NCBI GenBank assembly: GCA_964544475.1
Contig: CAZJBS010000010.1
Coordinates: 37,054 to 101,053, forward strand
Direction: 5' to 3'
Length of the DNA stretch: 64,000 nucleotides
Source of the DNA: CAZJBS01 sp964544475
Lineage (GTDB): Bacteria; CLD3; SB21
Each line of letters starts with the position of its first letter. Position 1 is the first letter of the stretch. Both the position numbers and the translations under genes were made by a program. The notes under the pieces were generated by a model, which was given only the letters and a program-made list of their open reading frames with translations, was not told the DNA's origin and made no database searches. This document shows, in pieces, positions 42,674 through 50,777 of this stretch.

Positions 42674-43954
42674 TTAGCCGCTCATCGATTCGAGGAAATG
42701 TTTGTTGGAGCGCGTCCCGCGCATCTTGTCGAGCAACATTTCCATCGCCTCCACGGGCGTTTTGTCGCTCGTGAATTTGCGAAGAATCCATACGCGGTTT
42801 TGCTCGAGTTGTGAGAGGAGGAGTTCCTCTTTTCGGGTGCCGGAGCGGTTGAGGTCCATGGCGGGGAAAATGCGGCGGTCGGCCAGGCGGCGATCCAGGA
42901 TGATTTCCATGTTGCCGGTGCCTTTGAATTCTTCGAAAATGACTTCGTCCATACGACTGCCGGTTTCAATAAGGGCCGTGGCAATGATGGTGAGACTTCC
43001 GCCTTCCTCGACCTTTCGGGCGGCGCCGAAAAACCGTTTCGGACGATGCAGGGCGTTGGAATCCACGCCGCCGGAGAGAATTTTGCCGCTATGGGGTACG
43101 ACCGTGTTGTGGGCGCGCGCCAGGCGGGTGATCGAATCCAGCAGAATGACGACGTCATGCCCGCATTCCACCATACGCTTGGCCTTTTCCAACGCAATAT
43201 CCGACACCTGCACGTGCCGCTCGGGCGGCTCGTCAAACGTCGAACTCAGCACTTCCGCTTTCACGGAACGCTCCATGTCGGTCACTTCTTCCGGACGCTC
43301 GTCGATCAGCAGCACAATCATCTTCACTTCGGGATGATTTTCCGTGATGCTGTTGGCGATGCTCTTGAGGAGTATCGTCTTGCCGGTGCGCGGCGGCGCC
43401 ACAATAAGACCACGCTGGCCCTTGCCGATCGGCGTGAAAAGATTCATGACCCGCATCGAATATTGGTTTGGGTCTTTGATTTCAAGATTGAGGCGTTCGA
43501 TCGGATAGATCGGCGTCAGGTTGTCGAAGAGAATCTTGTTCTTCGCTTCGTCGGGGTTTTCGAAATTGACGGCTTCCACCCGCAACAGCGCGTAGAAGCG
43601 TTCGCTTTCTTTTGGCGGACGAATCTGCCCGCTGACCACGTCGCCCGTGCGGAGTCCGAATTTTTTGATCTGGGACGGCGAGATGTAGATGTCGTCCGGG
43701 CTCGGCAGGTAGTTGTAATTCTGCGAGCGCAGGAATCCGTAACCGTCCGGCAGAATTTCCAGCACGCCTTCGCTGAAAATGAAACCGTCTTTTTTGGTTT
43801 GTTCCTCGAGAATGCCGAAGATCAGGTCCTGTTTTTTGAGACCGGTGACACCGGGAATACCGAGGTTTTTGGCGATCTCATTCAGATCGGAGATCTTCAT
43901 ATTCTTGAGATTGGCCAGATTGAGTGTGGCGCTGTCTTCTTTTTTTTCAGTCAT
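42674..43954 (-). CDS. rho: Transcription termination factor Rho
   Basis: 426 residues: N-terminal helical domain (ISDLNEIAKNLGIPGVTGLKKQDLIFGIL), cold-shock RNA-binding domain (GVLEILPDGYGFLRSQNYNYLPSPDDIYIS), ATPase with Walker A APPRTGKTILL and the Q/R-loop regions (RSVKAEVLSSTFDEPPERHVQ; LDSITRLARAHN; SGGVDSNALHRPKRFFGAARKVEEGGSLTIIATALI). A hexameric RNA helicase that ends transcripts. Expressed from its own promoter with a leader of about 180 nt. Confidence 0.97.
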   Translation of the reverse strand: MTEKKEDSATLNLANLKNMKISDLNEIAKNLGIPGVTGLKKQDLIFGILEEQTKKDGFIFSEGVLEILPDGYGFLRSQNYNYLPSPDDIYISPSQIKKFGLRTGDVVSGQIRPPKESERFYALLRVEAVNFENPDEAKNKILFDNLTPIYPIERLNLEIKDPNQYSMRVMNLFTPIGKGQRGLIVAPPRTGKTILLKSIANSITENHPEVKMIVLLIDERPEEVTDMERSVKAEVLSSTFDEPPERHVQVSDIALEKAKRMVECGHDVVILLDSITRLARAHNTVVPHSGKILSGGVDSNALHRPKRFFGAARKVEEGGSLTIIATALIETGSRMDEVIFEEFKGTGNMEIILDRRLADRRIFPAMDLNRSGTRKEELLLSQLEQNRVWILRKFTSDKTPVEAMEMLLDKMRGTRSNKHFLESMSG

Positions 43955-44138
43955 GTCAATGGAAGGTTGGTGAAGGGAGGTTGTTTATTCTTCTTTTATA
44001 GTTGGGAGATGGGTCGTGAACCAAAATAAGATACATCCCGAAGGCGGGATGGCGAGCTACAGTATCAGATAACCAGGAAAATAAATTGGAAGTGAACCAA
44101 CGTTTGCAAAATTGAAGGAAGTGCAGAATTGCACCCGT

Positions 44139-44167
44139 ATAATAAGCCAATACCCCTTGTTTGTCAA
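44139..44167 (-). promoter_or_regulatory. Sigma-70 promoter of rho
   Basis: On the minus strand, TTGACA (44162-44167), 17 bases, TATTAT (44139-44144). The transcript would start around 44132, within a small dyad GTGCA-GAAT-TGCAC (44121-44134). The leader includes the hairpin ATCCCGNNNNCGGGAT type near 44036-44051. Rho leaders are often autoregulated; that is inference here. Confidence 0.85.
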
Positions 44168-44181
44168 GCGGAATTTTAGCG

Positions 44182-44829
44182 CGTCAGTCTTCGACTGCGC
44201 TCAGACTGACAAAGATATGTCGGCTCCAAAGAAGTTGGAAGTCACCCTGAGCGAAGTCGAAGGGTGACACGGGAAATAAGCTTGTGCATCCAGCGTCAGT
44301 CTTCGACTACGCTCAGACTGACAAAGATATGTCGGCTCAAAAGCAGTTGGAAGTCACCCTGAGCGAAGTCGAAGGGTGACAGGGGAAATAAACTTGTGCA
44401 TCCNNNNNNNNNNNNNNNNNNNNNNNNNNNNNNNNNNNNNNNNNNNNNNNNNNNNNNNNNNNNNNNNNNNNNNNNNNNNNNNNNNNNNNNNNNNNNNNNN
44501 NNNCGTCGGTTCCAAAGGAGTCGGAAGTCACCCTGAGCGAAGTCGAAGGGTGACAGGGGAAATAAACTTGTGCATCCATCGTCAGTCTTCGACTACGCTC
44601 AGACTGACAAAGATATGTCGGTTCCAAAGCAGTTGGAAGTCACCCTGAGCGAAGTCGAAGGGTGACAGGGAAATAGGCATGTGCATCCATTGTCAGTCTT
44701 CGACTGCGCTCAGACTGACAAAGATACGTCGGTTCCAAAGGAGTCGGAAGTCACCCTGAGCGAAGTCGAAGGGTGACAGGGAAATAGGCATGTGCGTCCA
44801 TCGTCAGTCTTCGACTACGCTCAGACTGA
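44182..44829. repeat. Tandem 111-112 bp repeat with two opposed hairpins per unit
   Basis: Units begin at 44182, 44294, 44580, 44691 and 44802 (last one partial), with more lost in the assembly gap. Each unit has two hairpins, GTCAGTCT/AGACTGAC and GTCACCCT/AGGGTGAC, whose loops (TCGACTGCGCTC and GAGCGAAGTCGA types) are complementary to each other. The stem-and-core CTGAGCGnAGTCGAAG resembles REP-like elements common in environmental genomes. It lies between rho and the end of etfA. Confidence 0.9.
44404..44503. other. Assembly gap (100 N)
   Basis: Exactly 100 undetermined bases inside the tandem repeat, the usual placeholder for a scaffold gap of unknown length. The true number of repeat units is therefore not known. 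Confidence 0.98.
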
Positions 44830-44855
44830 CAGATACGTCTGCGCTCAGACGGCGC

Positions 44856-45833
44856 TCAGACGGCGCTCAGACCTTTGAGTTTCTTCACCGCGGCCGTGAA
44901 GGCTGGCAGTACGTCGAAGACGTCGCCCACGATGCCGTAGTCCGCGACTTTGAAAATCGGCGCTTCCGGATCGCTGTTGACCGCGACAATGACTTTGGAA
45001 CTGGACATGCCGGCCAGGTGCTGAATGGCGCCGGACACGCCGCAGGCGACATACAATTTCGGACTGACAGTCTTGCCGGTCTGACCCACCTGTTCCTCGT
45101 GGGGGCGCCATCCGGCATCGACGACCGCGCGGGATGCGCCCTGCGCGCCGCCCAGGGCATCGGCCAGTTCCGTGATCAGGTGCCAGTTTTCCGGGGCTTT
45201 CAGTCCCCGGCCGCCGGACACGATCGCGTCGGCTTCCGTCAATTCGACTTTTTTGCCCGATTCGACCAGGAGTTCCCTGACTTTCGCGCGCGGCGTTTTG
45301 ATGTCGACCGCGAGGGTCTCGACGGACGCGGTCTGCGCGCCGGCTTCCGCACGGAAGACATTGGGGCGGAGCGTAATAAACTGGATTGGCGTCGTGATCG
45401 TCAGTTTTTGATACGCCTTTCCGGCAAACACCGGACGGGTGATGACGACACGGCCTCCGTTCACCTCGAGATGTGTGACATCGCTGGCGATACCGGCCTT
45501 GAAACGGGCGGCGAGACGCGGCGCGAGGTCCTTGCCCATGGCCGTCGCCGGCATAAGCACGATCGTGGCGTTGGACTTTCGTATGGCCGCTTCCACGGCC
45601 TGCGCGTAGGCTTCGGTCGAATAGCGCTCCAGAGCGGCGTGTTCCACGGCGTACACTTTGGAGGCGCCGTAATGGCCGAGTTCGGCGGCTATGCCGGCCG
45701 CGCCGGAACCCGCCACCACCGCTGAAAAGGTCGTGGACAACGATGCCGCCAGGCGTTTGGCTTCGCTGACGACCTCAAAGGCGGACTTCTTGAAGGTCGT
45801 GCCGCGCTGTTCTGCAAATGCTAAAATGGACAT
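44856..45833 (-). CDS. etfA: Electron transfer flavoprotein alpha subunit
   Basis: 325 residues from ATG 45833 (GGAG 7 bases upstream; the longer open frame lacks support). The C-terminal FAD-binding domain carries VSGGRGLKAPENWHLITELADALGGAQGASRAVVDAGW, QTGKTVSPKLYVACGVSGAIQHLAGM and IVAVNSDPEAPIFKVADYGIVGD. With EtfB it carries electrons from acyl-CoA dehydrogenases to the quinone pool. Its last codons (CTGAGCGCCGTC) are tandemly repeated just after the stop, at the edge of the hairpin repeat. Confidence 0.95.
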   Translation of the reverse strand: MSILAFAEQRGTTFKKSAFEVVSEAKRLAASLSTTFSAVVAGSGAAGIAAELGHYGASKVYAVEHAALERYSTEAYAQAVEAAIRKSNATIVLMPATAMGKDLAPRLAARFKAGIASDVTHLEVNGGRVVITRPVFAGKAYQKLTITTPIQFITLRPNVFRAEAGAQTASVETLAVDIKTPRAKVRELLVESGKKVELTEADAIVSGGRGLKAPENWHLITELADALGGAQGASRAVVDAGWRPHEEQVGQTGKTVSPKLYVACGVSGAIQHLAGMSSSKVIVAVNSDPEAPIFKVADYGIVGDVFDVLPAFTAAVKKLKGLSAV

Positions 45834-45861
45834 GATGGGACTCCAGGAAAAATTTTTTCGG

Positions 45862-46608
45862 TTAGATGACTTTTGCTTCCTCGTGCAGGAGGCGGATGAG
45901 TTCCGGGACGGCGTCGGCGCCTTTGCCGACAATTTTGCCGTCCGGGCGCGGCGGAGGAAGCTCGTAACCCACGACGTCAAGCAACGAACCGGTGGCTTTT
46001 GCTTCTTTCTTGTCCAGCGGCTTTTTCTTGGCAGCCATAATGCCTTTGAGGTTCGGCAGACGGGGCTCGTTCAGGCCTTTCTGCGTGCCGATCACGGCCG
46101 GTAAAGGAAACTCGACAACTTCTTTGCCGCCTTCGATTTCACGCTCGGCGACACAGGTTCTGGCTTCGACATTCACGTCGAGTTTGACGACGACGGTCAC
46201 GCACGGCAGGTCGAGGAGTTCGGCCACCATCTGGGGCATCTGCCCGCTGTCTTCGTCGATGGCCTGTTTGCCGAAGAGCACGAAGTCCGCATTGAGGGTT
46301 TTGATTTCATCGGCCAGCGCGGCCGCCACATCGCCGGAGTACGCGTCGGCTTTGAGCAGGATGCCTTTGTCGGCGCCCATGGCCAGGGCTTTGCGAATTT
46401 CATTTTCCGCCCGGTCCGGACCGAGGGTCAGCACGGTGACTTCGCCGCCCAATTTTTCCTTGAGCCGTATGGCTTCTTCGATGGCGAATTCGTCATGCGG
46501 ATTGATGACGAAATTGGCCGTTCCCAGGTCGAGACTCTTGCCGTCGCCGCCGACCTTCACGCGCGTCTCGCTGTCCGGAACCTGTTTCATGCATACCACA
46601 AAATTCAT
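45862..46608 (-). CDS. etfB: Electron transfer flavoprotein beta subunit
   Basis: 248 residues: MNFVVCMKQVPDSETRV, NPHDEFAIEEAIRLKEKLGGEVTVLTLGP, DFVLFGKQAIDEDSGQMPQMVAELLDLP and the adenine-loop region EVVEFPLPAVIGTQKGLNEPRLPNLKGIMAAKKKP are all characteristic. It lies 28 bases upstream of etfA in the same operon. Partner dehydrogenases are not in the window. Confidence 0.96.
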   Translation of the reverse strand: MNFVVCMKQVPDSETRVKVGGDGKSLDLGTANFVINPHDEFAIEEAIRLKEKLGGEVTVLTLGPDRAENEIRKALAMGADKGILLKADAYSGDVAAALADEIKTLNADFVLFGKQAIDEDSGQMPQMVAELLDLPCVTVVVKLDVNVEARTCVAEREIEGGKEVVEFPLPAVIGTQKGLNEPRLPNLKGIMAAKKKPLDKKEAKATGSLLDVVGYELPPPRPDGKIVGKGADAVPELIRLLHEEAKVI

Positions 46609-46905
46609 ACGTGTATCTCCTGGTTTGGCTCAGATAATTCAGCGCCCGGCAGAAATTCCACCACAATAAGGGCGGCGCAAGGTAAAGAAAAAGAGGAAAT
46701 GATTCAATATTCTGGTGAAAATATTTGGATCGCAGGTGCCTGGTGTATCCCGGGCTGATGCTTCACGGTAGGCGGATTCCTGCGGCATTTTTTGAAGACT
46801 GAAGGGCGGTGGAGACATGGGTCAGAGGATGGCAATCACACAATGGTACGCATTCCGTGTGATGTAGTGACTTGTCCAGAACATAGGGCGACAGAACGGA
46901 TTACC
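46609..46905. other. Intergenic region upstream of etfB
   Basis: Nearly 300 bases without a supported gene. The only structure seen is ATCACAC ... GTGTGAT (about 46837-46865), a 7-bp dyad with a 15-base loop. No clear promoter was found. Confidence 0.5.
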
Positions 46906-47196
46906 TCACGCTGGTTCCCACTCCTGCGCCCGGCGGCTTACTTCCTCTACATGCTTTTCCCAGTGATAAAGAAGGGCCGGATCAAAATCCGCTCCGCTGG
47001 GCCACTGAATAGTGTGAACTTCCGGATCGACCTCAACTTTCTGAAAGAGCACTTCATCGCGCAATTTCCCGTACATCTCACCCCTTAAAACCGGCTCAAG
47101 GTCAATTGTCTTTTCGGTTCCGTCATCAAATCGGACGCGGACCTCATAACGACCGGTAACTTGGACTGAAATTATTTTATAGATGGGGTGATACAT
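46906..47196 (-). CDS. DUF2442 protein
   Basis: 96 residues; the pattern YKIISVQVTGRYEVRVRFDDGTEKTIDLEPVLRGEMYGKLRDEVLFQKVEVDPEVHTIQWPSGADFDPALLY is complete DUF2442. These small proteins are usually encoded next to a DUF4160 protein and are suspected toxin-antitoxin components. Here the DUF4160 neighbour, 2 bases upstream, is broken. Confidence 0.92.
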   Translation of the reverse strand: MYHPIYKIISVQVTGRYEVRVRFDDGTEKTIDLEPVLRGEMYGKLRDEVLFQKVEVDPEVHTIQWPSGADFDPALLYHWEKHVEEVSRRAQEWEPA

Positions 47197-47198
47197 GG

Positions 47199-47469
47199 CT
47201 ATTGCAACGGCTCAATAGGCTTGGGGCGTTTACCCAATTGCAACAAATTCCAATCAGCTTTCAGTTTCTCCTGGTGCAGTTCGGCCCATGTCTCGACCAA
47301 CCGTTGCTACCGGCGCGGGAGAGATCCAGAGATCAACTCAACGGGAGTGATCCCAAATACGGCAATTTCTTCCTGGGTAGTATGCATGAAAGTGCGGAAC
47401 ATGATGTTGAATGCCAACATCCATATACATCCGGATGACGATCCCAAAAAATCTACTAAGCTCAGGCAT
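47199..47469 (-). pseudogene. Broken DUF4160 gene
   Basis: From ATG 47469 the frame reads MPELSRFFGIVIRMYMDVG and PHFHAYYPG, the N-terminal half of DUF4160, then needs a frame change to continue as EEIAVFGITPVELISGSLPRR. After an in-frame TAG the same frame goes on as QRLVETWAELHQEKLKADW and KPIEPLQ, the family C-terminus. One frameshift and one nonsense codon thus interrupt an otherwise complete gene, directly upstream of its usual partner DUF2442. Confidence 0.82.
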
Positions 47470-47730
47470 ACCCGGAATTTAGTGTGACGAATTTGCATAT
47501 CAAAGTACTTTTCCACGCGTGGATATCGACAACTATTCTCAAATGCCTTCACACATGAAAAATCAAATCAGTGATAGACGCTGAAAATCGAAGGCGACGT
47601 TCGTTTGCGACGATATCTTCATCTCCCGTCCCCGTTGGTTAGGAAGAACGTAAGTGATGCCCGCAAGAATGTCAAACGAGGCGTCCAAATACCTGCCATG
47701 CGGTCCATCGACGGGCATTCAACAATCTTG

Positions 47731-47759
47731 TTGACACTCGAAAAATTTCAAGATAGATT
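47731..47759 (+). promoter_or_regulatory. Promoter of the Rieske/cytochrome b operon
   Basis: TTGACA (47731-47736), 17 bases, TAGATT (47754-47759), 67 bases upstream of the Rieske start. A tandem repeat follows directly, at the expected transcription start. Confidence 0.75.
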
Positions 47760-47763
47760 GAAG

Positions 47764-47795
47764 TTGTCCCATTCAAGTCTTGTCCCATTCAAGTC
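47764..47795 (+). repeat. Two exact tandem copies of a 16-base sequence at the promoter
   Basis: TTGTCCCATTCAAGTC occurs at 47764-47779 and again at 47780-47795. Placed from about +1 to +30 of the predicted transcript, it could be a paired regulator site or a slippage duplication. Confidence 0.8.
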
Positions 47796-47826
47796 AAGGT
47801 TGCCACGACGATTTCCAAGGAGTTCC

Positions 47827-48297
47827 ATGGAAGGCGAGTCGAACGCATCAAGTCCTTTTTCCCGTAAGACGGTCCGGCGCGACTTTGTGCGCACGCTTTT
47901 CACCGGCGGGTTCTTCGTCTGGATCGGCGCGTTTTTCTACCCGGTCTTCCGTTACCTGAAACCGCGTATCGAAGAAGACTCGGCCAACGCGGTGCAGTCG
48001 ATCGTGGCGGGCAAAACCGCGGATTTTGAGAAGACGCGGGCGCGGCTGGTGAAATTCGGCTCACGGCCCGTGTTGATTCTGAAAAATGACCATGGCGACA
48101 TCGTGGCCCTGGGCGCCACCTGCACGCATCTGGGTTGCACCGTGCAGTACGTTGCCGACAAGAACCACATTTTCTGCGGCTGCCACGGCGGCACGTATGA
48201 TCTGACTGGCAAGAATATCGCCGGCCCTCCCCCGTCGCCGCTCCAGAAATACAAAGTCTCCATCAGCGGCGACGATATCGTCGTCTCCCGCGCCTGA
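47827..48297 (+). CDS. Rieske iron-sulfur protein of a bc/b6f-type complex
   Basis: 156 residues from ATG 47827 (AAGGAG 5 bases upstream). An N-terminal anchor with twin Arg nearby (SRKTVRRDFVRTLFTGGFFVWIGAFFYPVF) is followed by the cluster motifs CTHLGC (about 98) and CGCHGG (about 117) and the Pro loop GPPPSPL. It takes electrons from quinol at the periplasmic side. Its stop overlaps the cytochrome b start (TGATG). Confidence 0.95.
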   Translation: MEGESNASSPFSRKTVRRDFVRTLFTGGFFVWIGAFFYPVFRYLKPRIEEDSANAVQSIVAGKTADFEKTRARLVKFGSRPVLILKNDHGDIVALGATCTHLGCTVQYVADKNHIFCGCHGGTYDLTGKNIAGPPPSPLQKYKVSISGDDIVVSRA

Positions 48298-49406
48298 TGA
48301 ACGAAACCTCTCACAACCCCACTCACAACGTCGACGACCCGGAGACGGCGTTTTTACCGCGCCCGATTCGCGAACGCTACGACGTGGGCTGGATTATTGC
48401 CTTCTTCAAACACAAACGCGTACCCGTCCACCGGCATTCGGCCTGGTATTATCTCGGCGGCGTCGCGTTGTTCCTTTTTGTCGTCCAGGTGGTCACGGGC
48501 ATTTTGCTGATGGTGCATTACAATACCGGAGAGCCTCACGCAAGCGTCATGGCGATCATGTCGCAGGTGGATTTCGGATGGCTGATCCGCTCGACCCACT
48601 CCTGGTCGGCCAACCTGATGATCCTCGTCGTTTTCATCCACATGTTCAGCACGTTCTTCATGAAATCCTACCGGTTTCCGCGCGAGGCCACGTGGCTGAC
48701 CGGCGTCCTGCTGCTGGCGTTATGCCTTGGATTCGGGTTCAGCGGTTACCTGTTGCCGTGGGATCAACTGGCCTATTTTGCCACGCAGATCGGCATCAAA
48801 ACGAACGAAGGCCTGCCGGTCGTCGGGGAATTCATCGCCAACATGATGCGCGGCGGTCGGGAACTCGGCACCCAGACCCTGGAGCGTTTTTTTGCGCTGC
48901 ATGTGTGGGTGCTGCCGCTGATGTTTGTCGGTGTGTTGGGACTGCATCTGTTGTTTGTGCAGTTGCAAGGCATACACGAGCCGGAATTTTTTGAAAAACT
49001 GCCGCCGGAAAAAAAGAAATACATGAAATTCTTCCCGGACTTTGCGATCAAGGACGTGTATGTCTGGCTGTTGGTCATGAATTTTCTCGGGTTGCTGGCC
49101 GTGATGTTTCCGTGGGAACTTGGCAAGGAAGCGGATCCTCTAGCGCCGGCGCCGATCGGCATCAAACCGGAATGGTATTTCCTGCCGATGTTTCAAATTT
49201 TGAAACTCTTTCCGGCCGAAGTGGGTCCCATCGCGGGTGAACTGGCTGGAATTTTGCTATTCACCGTGGTCGGCCTGCTCTGGGCGGCCGTCCCTTTCAT
49301 CGACTCCAGGAACGCGCCCGCGTGGCGTTCCCGTGCCGTGTTTTATCTCGGCATCGGGATGTTGTCGGGCCTCATTGTTTTCACCATCTGGGGTTATTAC
49401 TCCTGA
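48297..49406 (+). CDS. Cytochrome b (b6 plus subunit IV fused type)
   Basis: 369 residues. Haem His pairs lie in THSWSANLMILVVFIH (13 residues between) and HVWVLPLMFVGVLGLH (14 between, as in b6-type proteins). The quinol-site motif PEWY is present in GIKPEWYFLPMFQIL. The C-terminal part continues as a subunit-IV-like domain with three helices. With the Rieske protein it forms the quinol-oxidising core. The next gene follows after 9 bases. Confidence 0.95.
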   Translation: MNETSHNPTHNVDDPETAFLPRPIRERYDVGWIIAFFKHKRVPVHRHSAWYYLGGVALFLFVVQVVTGILLMVHYNTGEPHASVMAIMSQVDFGWLIRSTHSWSANLMILVVFIHMFSTFFMKSYRFPREATWLTGVLLLALCLGFGFSGYLLPWDQLAYFATQIGIKTNEGLPVVGEFIANMMRGGRELGTQTLERFFALHVWVLPLMFVGVLGLHLLFVQLQGIHEPEFFEKLPPEKKKYMKFFPDFAIKDVYVWLLVMNFLGLLAVMFPWELGKEADPLAPAPIGIKPEWYFLPMFQILKLFPAEVGPIAGELAGILLFTVVGLLWAAVPFIDSRNAPAWRSRAVFYLGIGMLSGLIVFTIWGYYS

Positions 49407-49415
49407 GGATACCGC

Positions 49416-50774
49416 ATGTCGGATTTTCCGGTTTGGAATATCGGAGGCGTGGGACACGGATGGATCATCGGGATCATCGCGACGATCCACGTGTACATTT
49501 CCCATTTCGCCATCGGCGGAGGGTTGTATCTCGCGGTGACGGAGTGGCTGGCCGTCCGCAACAACGATGAGAAGACGCTGGCGTATCTGCGCGGTCACGC
49601 CAATTTTTTCATGCTGCTCACGACCGTGCTGGGGGCCCTGACGGGCGTCGGCATCTGGTTTGCCGTCGGCAATACCAACCCGGCGGCCATTTCCGCGCTT
49701 ATCCACAATTTCATGTTCTTCTGGGCCATCGAGTGGGTCGTATTCCTGGTCGAAATCGCCGTGGCGTTTTTCTATTATTACTCGTGGGGCAAAGTCTCCC
49801 GCCAATTCCATCTCCAACTCGCCTGGCTGTATTTCGGCATTGCGTTCCTTTCCCTCGTCGTGATCAATGGCATCCTGACGTTCATGCTGACGCCGGGCAA
49901 GTGGATTCAGACCGGGAACATCTGGGACGGGTTCCTCAATCCATCCTACCTGCCGTCGTTGTTTTCACGCGCGGTCATCATGGGCACCATCGCCGGCGTT
50001 TTTGCCATCGTGACTTCGTCGCGCATCAAGGACGACGAACACCGGCACCGGATGCTGCATTATTCCGCCAAATGGCTGATGCCGTCGTTTTTCCTGCTGC
50101 CGCTGGTGATGTACTGGTATTTTACGACTTTGCCGGGACAGGTGGCCAATTTGCTGGAAAGCGGCATTACGAATATCGGGGCCGGAAATTTATCGGTGCT
50201 CACGCGGCTCCTGCTGTTGATCAGCATTCTGTCCGTCACCATCTACGTCGTCAGTCTGCTGGGCCCCTACATGAATCCGAAGAACTTTACGTTTGGATTC
50301 AGCATCGCCATTCTCGTGCTGGGTCTGGTCGTGACCGGATCGACGGAAACGGTGCGTGAGATGATCCGCAAGCCGTACGTCGTTTACGATTATTTGTATT
50401 CCAATGGTGTGCTGAAATCGGCTCTTAAGGATTCGACCATGATCGGTGTGATCAAACACAATCCGTGGATCGCCGAACGGACGATCACGGAGGAAAACCG
50501 CAAGGTGGTTGGCGAGAAGATTTTCCGCATGCAATGCCAGTCCTGTCACACGAAGACGGGTTATCGCAGTCTGAAGGACCTGGCCCATGGCTGGGACAGG
50601 GAATTTATTTTCCGGCGGATCACCAATCTCAGTGTGACGAATATCATGCCGCCTTTCATGGGCAACGACGACGAACGCCGCGCGCTGGCGGATTTTATCG
50701 GGGACATCGTCCAGGCGCCGCCATGGCTGCCCGATACCACGCATGCCGCCGCCTCGGCGCAAAAGCCGGAGTAA
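49416..50774 (+). CDS. CydA-like membrane protein fused to a cytochrome c domain
   Basis: 452 residues. The first ~330 residues resemble cytochrome bd subunit I: IIGIIATIHVYISHFAIGGGLYLAVTEWLAVR, GALTGVGIWFAVG (compare GVVTGIVMEFQFG of CydA) and FWAIEWVVFLVEIAVAFFYYYSW, with His and Glu at expected haem positions. The Q-loop is missing. A C-terminal domain has the haem c motif CQSCH (about 373) and a distal Met in IMPPFMG. It is the third gene of the Rieske/cytochrome b operon, so it probably takes electrons from the b core. The terminal acceptor is unknown. Confidence 0.8.
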   Translation: MSDFPVWNIGGVGHGWIIGIIATIHVYISHFAIGGGLYLAVTEWLAVRNNDEKTLAYLRGHANFFMLLTTVLGALTGVGIWFAVGNTNPAAISALIHNFMFFWAIEWVVFLVEIAVAFFYYYSWGKVSRQFHLQLAWLYFGIAFLSLVVINGILTFMLTPGKWIQTGNIWDGFLNPSYLPSLFSRAVIMGTIAGVFAIVTSSRIKDDEHRHRMLHYSAKWLMPSFFLLPLVMYWYFTTLPGQVANLLESGITNIGAGNLSVLTRLLLLISILSVTIYVVSLLGPYMNPKNFTFGFSIAILVLGLVVTGSTETVREMIRKPYVVYDYLYSNGVLKSALKDSTMIGVIKHNPWIAERTITEENRKVVGEKIFRMQCQSCHTKTGYRSLKDLAHGWDREFIFRRITNLSVTNIMPPFMGNDDERRALADFIGDIVQAPPWLPDTTHAAASAQKPE

Positions 50775-50777
50775 CGT

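Noticed and set aside
44337..44648. Frames running through the N block on both strands
   Set aside because: They are translations of the tandem hairpin repeat and undetermined bases, not genes.
44182..44829. CRISPR array
   Set aside because: Repeat and spacer are the same in every unit (111-112 bp period, whole unit conserved), and no cas genes are near.
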